Below, piece after piece: positions 7,655-14,544 of a DNA stretch of 64,000 bases (position 1 is its first letter; each line of letters starts with the position of its first letter). Where the stretch lies: the NCBI RefSeq assembly GCF_023502235.1, contig NZ_JAMFLY010000001.1:434001-498000 (forward strand), in the 5' to 3' direction. A program made the translations under genes and the position numbers. The notes under the pieces were generated by a model. That model had not been told where the DNA came from. It worked only from the letters and a program-made list of their open reading frames with translations, and ran no database searches. The DNA is from Flagellimonas myxillae. Its GTDB lineage: Bacteria > Bacteroidota > Bacteroidia > Flavobacteriales > Flavobacteriaceae.

Positions 7655-8155
7655 GCTCCAAATTCCAATATCCAAATTCCAAGCATCTAGCATCCAACAT
7701 CCAACATTCCATTTTCAATTTTCAATTTTCAATAACCAATAACCAATAACCAATTTCCAAATCCCAAATCCCAAATCCCAAATTCCAAATTCCAAATATC
7801 CAGCCACCAACATCAAGCGTCCAACACCTATCACCCAGCATTCGACTTTCCACTTTCCATTTTCCATTTTCCATTTTCAACTTTCAATAACCAATAACCA
7901 ATAACCAATAACCAATAACCAATACCCAATTTCCAAATCCCAAATCCCAAATCCCAAATTCCAAATATCCAGCCACCAACATCAAGCGTCCAACACCTAT
8001 CACCTAGCATTCGACTTTCCATTTTCCATTTTCCATTTTCAACTTTCAATAACCAATAACCAATAACCAATAACCAATAACCAATACCCAATTTCCAAAT
8101 CCTAAACTTCCAGCATCCAGCATCCAGCATCCAGCATCCAGCACCCAACATCCAA
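7655..8155 (+). repeat. G-poor degenerate repeat block, two 169-bp units
   Basis: This 639-base gap between the LON-domain gene and sucC is mostly low-complexity sequence built from words such as CCAAATC, CAATAACC, CATCCAG and TTTCCATT, with very few G on the plus strand. A unit beginning CAGCCACCAACATCAAGCG at 7801 recurs at 7970 with near-identical sequence, a period of 169. Within units, CCAATAA and CCCAAAT repeat in short tandem runs. The 19-mer at 7671-7689 recurs exactly at 44662-44680. Related blocks occur at 20180, 21410, 44660 and 57061. It holds no convincing gene; the minus-strand open frame across it translates to a repeat (YWLLVIGYWLL) typical of spurious calls. Confidence 0.85.
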
Positions 8156-8253
8156 CCCCTTCCATGAGCCCCAAATACGACACATAAATACAGCTGCGCC
8201 AACATTTGGCTGTTTTAATTCTTTTTAGCCTTCAATTTGTCGATGGTGTTTTC

Positions 8254-8261
8254 TATTTTTG
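8254..8261 (+). promoter_or_regulatory. sucC -7 promoter element
   Basis: TATTTTTG matches TAnnTTTG, 25 bases upstream of the sucC ATG at 8287. It falls inside the upstream extension of the open frame, which supports the downstream start. Confidence 0.55.
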
Positions 8262-8286
8262 TCCGCAAATCAAAGTCAATTCACAG

Positions 8287-9480
8287 ATGAATCTTCACGA
8301 ATATCAAGGGAAAGAAATTTTAGCCAGCTTCGGCGTAAGAATACAACGTGGTATCGTTGCCCGCAATGCAAAGGAGGCGGTGGATGCTGCCAAGCAACTC
8401 ACACAGGAAACCGGAACGGGATGGCACGTGATCAAGGCGCAGGTACATGCAGGAGGTAGAGGTAAAGGCGGGGGTGTAAAACTGGCCAAAAACCTTAAAG
8501 AGGTCGAGGAATTGGCAGGGGACATCATTGGAATGAACCTGATAACCCCACAGACTTCTGCTGAAGGGAAAAAGGTACATCAGGTATTGATTGCCGAGGA
8601 TGTTTACTATCCAGGGGATAGCGAGACCAGCGAATTCTATATGTCCGTTCTTTTGAACAGGGGATCGGGAAGAAATATGATCATGTACTCCACGGAAGGT
8701 GGGATGGATATTGAGGAAGTAGCCGAAAAGACCCCTCACCTCATATTTACTGAAGAAATTGATCCAGCGGTTGGTTTGATGCCTTTCCAAGCCCGAAAAA
8801 TTGCTTTCAACCTTGGACTCTCCGGAGCGGCATTCAAGGATATGGTCAAATTTGTTTCCGCGTTGTACAGAGCTTACCAAGAAAGTGATGCAAGTTTGTT
8901 CGAGATCAATCCGGTGTTGAAAACATCCGACGATAAAATCATGGCAGTGGATGCCAAGGTTTCTATTGACGACAATGCCCTATATCGTAGAAAAACATAT
9001 GCCGAGATGCGAGACCTTAGGGAAGAGAACCCTATTGAGGTGGAAGCACGCGAGGTTGGATTGAATTATGTGGATTTGGATGGCAACGTTGGCTGTATGG
9101 TAAACGGTGCTGGATTGGCTATGGCGACTATGGATTTGATCAAAATGGCAGGGGGAGAGCCCGCCAACTTTTTGGATGTTGGAGGAACTGCCGATGCCAA
9201 AAGGGTAGAGGAAGCTTTCCGGATTATCTTGAAAGACCCCAATGTAAAAGCAATTCTGATCAATATTTTCGGTGGAATCGTACGTTGTGATAGAGTGGCG
9301 CAAGGCGTTGTGGATGCTTACAAGAACATGGGCGATGCCATTAAGGTGCCGATTATTGTAAGACTTCAAGGTACCAATGCCGAGTTGGCCAAGGAAATTA
9401 TCGATAACTCCGGTTTGGCGGTTCATTCAGCTGTGCAGTTTCAAGAAGCTGCTGATAAAGTAAAGGAAGTATTAGGGTAA
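8287..9480 (+). CDS. sucC: succinyl-CoA synthetase beta subunit (ADP-forming)
   Basis: 397 residues from the ATG at 8287 (MNLHEYQGKEIL, the canonical N-terminus). The frame extends 27 codons upstream but crosses the promoter. It is the ATP-grasp subunit that, with SucD, converts succinyl-CoA to succinate with ATP formation in the TCA cycle. Visible are IKAQVHAGGRGKGGGVK (ATP-grasp), FEINPVLKT, and the C-terminal CoA-ligase part NIFGGIVRCD. No sucD is in the window, so the subunits are encoded apart. A terminator follows. Confidence 0.96.
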   Translation: MNLHEYQGKEILASFGVRIQRGIVARNAKEAVDAAKQLTQETGTGWHVIKAQVHAGGRGKGGGVKLAKNLKEVEELAGDIIGMNLITPQTSAEGKKVHQVLIAEDVYYPGDSETSEFYMSVLLNRGSGRNMIMYSTEGGMDIEEVAEKTPHLIFTEEIDPAVGLMPFQARKIAFNLGLSGAAFKDMVKFVSALYRAYQESDASLFEINPVLKTSDDKIMAVDAKVSIDDNALYRRKTYAEMRDLREENPIEVEAREVGLNYVDLDGNVGCMVNGAGLAMATMDLIKMAGGEPANFLDVGGTADAKRVEEAFRIILKDPNVKAILINIFGGIVRCDRVAQGVVDAYKNMGDAIKVPIIVRLQGTNAELAKEIIDNSGLAVHSAVQFQEAADKVKEVLG

Positions 9481-9503
9481 TATCCTTTCTATAAAGTATA
9501 CCT

Positions 9504-9537
9504 AAAGGGTGTCGTTTGTAACGATGCCCTTTTTTTG
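9504..9537 (+). terminator. sucC intrinsic terminator
   Basis: AAAGGG (9504-9509) pairs with CCCTTT (9527-9532), and TCGTT pairs with AACGA inside, joined by two G-T wobbles and a TGT loop. A run of T follows the stem to 9537. Strong, monodirectional. Confidence 0.85.
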
Positions 9538-9655
9538 TACCCTTTGGATATTAAAGTTGACAAATCCATTTTAACATAGTTAATTTAAGGGATATAGGCA
9601 CTAAAACCATGGGTTTGACAGTTATCTACTAGGGACCAACCCTTAAATCGAAACC

Positions 9656-10057
9656 ATGGGAACCTACCAAGAGAAACTGAGTATTCTTTCGGAGATGATT
9701 GCCTTTGCACGGGTAGATTATTCTTTGAAGGATTCCGAGTACCAGTTTTTACTTGGGGTGGCATCCCATTTGGGCATCGATAAAAAAACCTTCGATGGTC
9801 TGCTCAACGAGAAAACCAAAAAGGTGATTCTAAAGTCGCAAGCTGAGCGGATAGTACAGTTCCACAGACTGCTTTTGCTTATGAACATTGACCAAGAGCA
9901 GCATCAGAAAGAAATTAGGACCCTTCACAACATTGGTCTGGCTATGGGTCTTCCACCTTCTGCAATCGGACAGGTTCTGGAGATCATGTATCAATATCCC
10001 AACAAGGTGGTTCCCGTAGATGTGCTCATCAATATCTTCAAGGCGCATTACAACTAG
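9656..10057 (+). CDS. TerB-like helical protein
   Basis: 133 residues, all helical in appearance and cytoplasmic. The pattern EMIAFARVDYSLKDSEYQFL...LGIDKKTFDGLL, with a second half containing MGLPPSAIGQVLEIMYQYP, is like the TerB fold, where acidic residues early in the domain bind metal. It has no tellurite cluster around it, so a resistance role is not implied. It stands between sucC and hsp20 with its own upstream region. Function unknown beyond fold. Confidence 0.6.
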   Translation: MGTYQEKLSILSEMIAFARVDYSLKDSEYQFLLGVASHLGIDKKTFDGLLNEKTKKVILKSQAERIVQFHRLLLLMNIDQEQHQKEIRTLHNIGLAMGLPPSAIGQVLEIMYQYPNKVVPVDVLINIFKAHYN

Positions 10058-10088
10058 CGACATATTGACAGTGTAATTTGTTAATAAA

Positions 10089-10103
10089 ATGTCAAAATGA
10101 CAT
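10089..10103. promoter_or_regulatory. palindrome upstream of hsp20
   Basis: Perfect inverted repeat ATGTCA-AAA-TGACAT, 71 bases upstream of the hsp20 ATG. A further TGACA lies at 10066-10070. It could bind a stress regulator; no such consensus is known to me here. Confidence 0.35.
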
Positions 10104-10173
10104 ATAAATACTGTTGGTATAGCATTTGACTATGCTAAGGTGATTTAGAAGTTTAATAAAAAATTGAATCACC

Positions 10174-10599
10174 ATGAGTATAGTAAAAAGAAATAATCTG
10201 TTTTTTCCTTCCCTAATGAATGACTTTCTAAAACCTGATTGGTTTGGGGGAACGGAAAACTGGAATTCCAATCTTCCCGCTGTAAACATAAAAGACAATG
10301 TTGAGGGATTTGAGTTGGAACTTGCGGTTCCCGGAGGAAAAAAAGAGGACTTTAAAGTGGAGGTGGATAACGATATACTCACCATTTCCAACGAAGTAAA
10401 GTCTGAAAACAAGGAAGACATAGGCAATTATACCCGTAGGGAATTTGCTTATTCCTCATTTCAAAGGGCATTTACCCTTCCAGAAACTGTTGACGGTACC
10501 AAAATCGACGCAAAATATGAGGATGGTATCCTTCGCTTGACCTTGCCGAAAAAGGAGGAGGCTTTGCCTGCACCCAAGCGTTCGATTTCTATTGGATAA
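10174..10599 (+). CDS. small heat-shock protein (Hsp20/alpha-crystallin)
   Basis: 141 residues. The alpha-crystallin domain spans about 32-130, with AVNIKDNVEGFELELAVPG and the late signature KYEDGILRLTLPKKEE. The C-terminal I-x-I anchor is SISI. It is an ATP-independent holdase chaperone in the cytoplasm. The gene stands alone with its own upstream palindrome and three hairpins downstream. Confidence 0.95.
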   Translation: MSIVKRNNLFFPSLMNDFLKPDWFGGTENWNSNLPAVNIKDNVEGFELELAVPGGKKEDFKVEVDNDILTISNEVKSENKEDIGNYTRREFAYSSFQRAFTLPETVDGTKIDAKYEDGILRLTLPKKEEALPAPKRSISIG

Positions 10600-10617
10600 G
10601 GAAAAAAAATTTTTGAG

Positions 10618-10660
10618 AACACCAACTTTGGTGTTTCATGATGCCTGCCTATCAGGCAGG
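10618..10660 (+). terminator. two hairpins after hsp20
   Basis: AACACCAA/TTGGTGTT (10618-10635) is followed by CCTGCCT-ATC-AGGCAGG (10644-10660). The first has no real T run after it, so it may protect the 3' end rather than terminate. The second resembles the short GC-rich palindromes scattered in flavobacterial genomes. Confidence 0.45.
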
Positions 10661-10685
10661 ATTGGTTTAGTTGGTTAGTTTGTTG

Positions 10686-10724
10686 GCGCGTTCCTGCACT
10701 TCTACGCAGGGGCGCGCTTTCTTT
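10686..10724 (+). terminator. GC-rich terminator between hsp20 and convergent uvrB
   Basis: GCGCG (10686-10690) pairs with CGCGC (10713-10717), and CCTGC (10693-10697) with GCAGG (10706-10710). TTTCTTTT follows on the plus strand. The T run favours the plus direction (hsp20), though the stem could also serve uvrB on the minus strand. Confidence 0.65.
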
Positions 10725-12712
10725 TAGTCCTGTTCCTGCAGTGTTTTTATCTCATCCCTAAGCTTGGCAGCTTCCATAAAGTTGAGCTCCTTGGCAGCTT
10801 TCTCCATAGCTTTTCGCTTTTCCCGAATCAACTTTTCTTTTTGATCTTGGGTCAAATATTCCAAATCGGGTTCTGCGGCACGTAACTCCTCTTTCTGGAA
10901 ATGGTATGTCGAAACTGAATTTTTGGCCAGCGCGTTATCCAGATTTTTGTTAAGGGCCTTGGGAGTAATATTGTTCTCCCGGTTGTATTCTATTTGTTTC
11001 TCCCGGCGGTAATTGGTCTCATCAATAGTTTTTTGCATGCTCTCCGTAATGGTATCCGCATACATAATAGCTTTTCCGTTAAGGTTACGGGCGGCTCTTC
11101 CAACGGTTTGGGTCAGAGATCGGTTGCTGCGCAGAAACCCCTCTTTATCTGCATCTAGGATTGCGACCAAGGACACTTCGGGGAGATCCAATCCTTCCCG
11201 CAACAAATTCACCCCGATCAACACATCAAAAAGCCCTTTTCGTAAATCTTGCATGATTTCCACTCGTTCCAAGGTATCCACATCGCTGTGGATGTATCGA
11301 CAACGTACATCGATACGTGCAAGATATTTAGCCAATTCTTCTGCCATGCGCTTGGTCAGCGTCGTCACCAACGTACGTTCGTCCAGTTCCACCCTTTGTT
11401 GGATTTCCTCCACCAGATCATCTATTTGGTTCATACTGGGCTTTACCTCAATAATGGGGTCCAATAAGCCTGTAGGTCTGATCACTTGCTCCACATATAC
11501 ACCTTGACTCAATTGGAGCTCATAGTCGGCAGGGGTTGCACTTACATAGATTGCCTGGTTCTGCAGGGCTTCAAACTCTTCAAACTTTAGGGGCCTGTTG
11601 TCAAGTGCAGCCGGAAGGCGAAACCCATAATCCACAAGATTCTCTTTTCGGGAACGGTCGCCCCCGTACATGGCATGCACCTGTGGAATGGTTACATGGC
11701 TTTCATCAATAATCATCAAATAATCATCAGGAAAATAGTCCAACAAGCAGAAAGGCCTGGTGCCGGGCTCCCTGCCATCCAAATACCTCGAATAGTTTTC
11801 AATTCCGGAGCAATACCCAAGTTCCCGAATCATTTCCAAATCAAAATTGGTACGTTCCTCCAAGCGTTTTGCTTCCAAGGGTCTTCCTATTTCCTTGAAA
11901 TAATCCAGTTGTTTTACCAAATCATCCTGGATCAAACGGATGGCATTTTGAAGTATATCCGGTGACGTCACGAACATATTGGCCGGATAAATGTTCAGGG
12001 AGTCGTAGATCTCAATCACCTTGTTGTTAAAAGGGTCCAAAGCCTCGATTTCCTCAATTTCATCCCCAAAAAAATGAATTCGGAAAGCATGGTCGGCATA
12101 TCCGGGGAACACGTCCACAACATCCCCTTTAACCCTAAAATTCCCGTTTCTGAAATCTGCGGTAGTCCTGGAATAAAGACTTTGAACAAGTTGCTTTAAG
12201 AATTTGGTCCTGGAGATGACTTGGTCCCTATGTATGGAAATCACGTTTTTCTGAAACTCCACCGGATTACCAATTCCATACAGGCATGAAACCGAAGCCA
12301 CCACAAGAACGTCCCTTCGGCCAGAGAGCAAGGATGATGTGGCGCTCAATCGCAATTTTTCAATATCCTCATTGATGCTAAGGTCCTTTTCTATATAAAG
12401 CCCACTGGTTGGGATATAGGCTTCCGGTTGGTAATAATCGTAATACGATACGAAGTATTCCACCGCGTTATTCGGAAAAAACTGCTTGAACTCTGAATAC
12501 AATTGGGCCGCCAAGGTCTTATTATGGGCGAGGACCAAGGTAGGTCGTTGCACCCGCTCCACCACGTTGGCAACCGTAAAGGTCTTACCCGAACCCGTTA
12601 CTCCCAATAGGGTTTGATGGGGCTCTCCCTCTTCAATTCCGGTTACCAATTGCTGAATGGCCTCGGGCTGATCCCCGGTGGGATCAAATTCGGATACGAC
12701 TTGAAACTTCAT
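10724..12712 (-). CDS. uvrB: excinuclease ABC subunit B
   Basis: 662 residues, the usual length. It is the damage-verifying helicase-like subunit of nucleotide excision repair, working with UvrA and UvrC. Walker A is GVTGSGKT (37-44). The beta-hairpin region YYDYYQPEAYIP that clamps DNA is intact, DESHV is the motif II region, and motif VI contains QTVGRAARN. The C-terminal UVR domain (about 627-660, EKAAKELNFMEAAKLRDEI) binds UvrC. No SOS-type box was identified upstream. Confidence 0.97.
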   Translation of the reverse strand: MKFQVVSEFDPTGDQPEAIQQLVTGIEEGEPHQTLLGVTGSGKTFTVANVVERVQRPTLVLAHNKTLAAQLYSEFKQFFPNNAVEYFVSYYDYYQPEAYIPTSGLYIEKDLSINEDIEKLRLSATSSLLSGRRDVLVVASVSCLYGIGNPVEFQKNVISIHRDQVISRTKFLKQLVQSLYSRTTADFRNGNFRVKGDVVDVFPGYADHAFRIHFFGDEIEEIEALDPFNNKVIEIYDSLNIYPANMFVTSPDILQNAIRLIQDDLVKQLDYFKEIGRPLEAKRLEERTNFDLEMIRELGYCSGIENYSRYLDGREPGTRPFCLLDYFPDDYLMIIDESHVTIPQVHAMYGGDRSRKENLVDYGFRLPAALDNRPLKFEEFEALQNQAIYVSATPADYELQLSQGVYVEQVIRPTGLLDPIIEVKPSMNQIDDLVEEIQQRVELDERTLVTTLTKRMAEELAKYLARIDVRCRYIHSDVDTLERVEIMQDLRKGLFDVLIGVNLLREGLDLPEVSLVAILDADKEGFLRSNRSLTQTVGRAARNLNGKAIMYADTITESMQKTIDETNYRREKQIEYNRENNITPKALNKNLDNALAKNSVSTYHFQKEELRAAEPDLEYLTQDQKEKLIREKRKAMEKAAKELNFMEAAKLRDEIKTLQEQD

Positions 12713-12758
12713 GCTGTAAAAATACTAAAGGCAAGGGGGAATGGGAAGAATCGCGGCG

Positions 12759-14495
12759 CTATCTTTTCAATGAAAAATGCCCCTTTACTTCCCGATTTAA
12801 ATCATCAATGGCAGAGAACCAATATTCTCCTGCCGGAAGGGGTCTCCCGCCATAATTTCCGTCCCAACCCAACGAATTTTGGGTTATCACGGAAAGCAGC
12901 CTTCCAAACCTATCAAAAATACGAATATCCCGAAGTACAATCTGACCTCCTTCGACTGGTTGGATAAATTGCCAAAAATCATTGATGTTGTCTCCATTTG
13001 GAGTAAAGAATTTGGGAAATCCTTCCACCGTTAAATCCTGTTCAAACGGTTCGCTTACGGTACCACAGCCATTTTTGTCCCGTACATAGAAAACATGGCT
13101 TCCTGGAGGAACCGCATTGAATCGGTTGCTGTCTTGGAACGGGCCGTTGGGGTCGTCAATGGCATATTCGTAATCCCCGCCTCCGGATGCACTCACGGTT
13201 ACATCAAATCCCAAGGCGGTATCCACCGCCGACACCCCATCGATAGTTGCAATCTCTGACGAAACAACTTCAAAAACCGTTGAGTTTGGACATTCAAGGA
13301 TGGCTCCGGACTGGGAAATGATGTTGTAGGCCATATACCGATAGCGTCCATTTTCGCTGAGCGTTACCTCGTTGGAATTGGAAATCATCACCTCATTGTC
13401 AAAATCGTCAATTTGAAACCACCGGTACCCATCAGCAATATCTGGGGCGGTAACTGTTTTTGGGGAATCATTCTCGCAAAATGAAAGCGTCGCTGGAAAA
13501 TTCACTTCTGGGCTGAAGGTGACAAAATCCCCAGTTCTTGGATCCAGGTAAGGCCCGCAGCCCAAGAGTGTCGAAAAACTTTCTTGTCCGCAACCGATGG
13601 CTTCCCCTGCCGTATTGAAAGGAACTATGGTTATAAAAAATGTCTTGTTCGGTTCAAAATTGAGTACAAAAGTTGAATTGGTATTGAAAGCGGTATTATC
13701 CAAAATATCGGTACCGTCGGGCGTGGTACCAATTGTAACGCGATATCCCGTTGCCCCGGGAACGGGAAGCCATTCCAAAAATGGGGTCAAGGGTACATTG
13801 ACCTCACCATTAAATGGTGTTACCATGGTGGTGCAACCCGGAAGTGGGGCCAAAATACCGGTTGTAAAGCTAATTTCTGAACAACCCATGGCATTTCCTA
13901 CGCCATTATAGGGTGTCACCGTTGTGTAGATCACCGTACTTGCCGGTAACTCCCCAGGAGGGTTGAACAGCAGTGTATTCCCAACATCTGTGGGGGCAAC
14001 AATATCCGTTAAACCGGGTCCTGTACCCATGGAAACTGTATAGCCGGTGGCCCTGGGAGCATAAAACCAGGAAATATTGGAAAAAACGCTAACATCTGTA
14101 CTGCCGTCCACAGGAGTACGGAAGGAGACGCAATCTGGAACGGTGGTAACATTTTCGGTGGTAAAGGATTGACTGCTACAAACAATATCATCTCCCCCTT
14201 GAAATAAAAAATCCAAGATTATGGTCACATAAATGGTTGTGTTTGCTGGTAGCCCCAAGGGGGGGGTATAGGTAGTAGCGCTGCCCACGGAACTATCCGT
14301 GATCTCACTTCCACCGGGTGTGGTGCCCAATCTGATCCTGTATCCGGGCACACCGTCCGAAGCGGCCCATGTGATAGCGGCATCGACGGCAACGCCCGTA
14401 GCCCCATTGACAGGACTCAACAGGTTAGGGCATTCCTGACCGATTCCATAGACGGAGCAGCCAAAAACAAGACCAAACAGCAATTTTTTTAACAT
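12759..14495 (-). CDS. secreted T9SS type B cargo protein with three Fn3-like repeats
   Basis: 578 residues: signal peptide to about 19 (GIGQ), then three tandem domains of about 100 residues, each opening C..L.SPVNGATGV-like and containing PGYRI.LGTTPGG-type strands, which look like Fn3/Ig-like modules. A linker region follows, then a C-terminal gliding-motility-type sorting domain with FPKFFTPNGDNINDFW and ending GHFSLKR. That tail directs transport by the type IX system to the cell surface. It is a paralogue of the next upstream gene in the last 190 or so residues. The ligand is unknown; a surface adhesin or structural role is likely. Confidence 0.88.
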   Translation of the reverse strand: MLKKLLFGLVFGCSVYGIGQECPNLLSPVNGATGVAVDAAITWAASDGVPGYRIRLGTTPGGSEITDSSVGSATTYTPPLGLPANTTIYVTIILDFLFQGGDDIVCSSQSFTTENVTTVPDCVSFRTPVDGSTDVSVFSNISWFYAPRATGYTVSMGTGPGLTDIVAPTDVGNTLLFNPPGELPASTVIYTTVTPYNGVGNAMGCSEISFTTGILAPLPGCTTMVTPFNGEVNVPLTPFLEWLPVPGATGYRVTIGTTPDGTDILDNTAFNTNSTFVLNFEPNKTFFITIVPFNTAGEAIGCGQESFSTLLGCGPYLDPRTGDFVTFSPEVNFPATLSFCENDSPKTVTAPDIADGYRWFQIDDFDNEVMISNSNEVTLSENGRYRYMAYNIISQSGAILECPNSTVFEVVSSEIATIDGVSAVDTALGFDVTVSASGGGDYEYAIDDPNGPFQDSNRFNAVPPGSHVFYVRDKNGCGTVSEPFEQDLTVEGFPKFFTPNGDNINDFWQFIQPVEGGQIVLRDIRIFDRFGRLLSVITQNSLGWDGNYGGRPLPAGEYWFSAIDDLNREVKGHFSLKR

Positions 14496-14544
14496 TCAAT
14501 AGCAATTATCCCGTTAAGTTAGTCTTTTTACCAACATCACGGGT

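Noticed and set aside
7655..8155. CRISPR-like array
   Set aside because: The repeats are degenerate, of varying length, without unique spacers, and no cas gene is present.
7831..8205. Minus-strand open frame of 124 codons
   Set aside because: It lies wholly in the low-complexity repeat; its translation is a repeat of W, L, Y and G words mirroring the DNA repeat, with no plausible start signal.
8206..8286. 27-codon N-terminal extension of SucC
   Set aside because: It crosses the promoter and lies before the canonical MNLHEYQGKEIL start.
9656..10057. Tellurite resistance gene
   Set aside because: The TerB-like fold alone does not imply resistance; no other ter gene is nearby.
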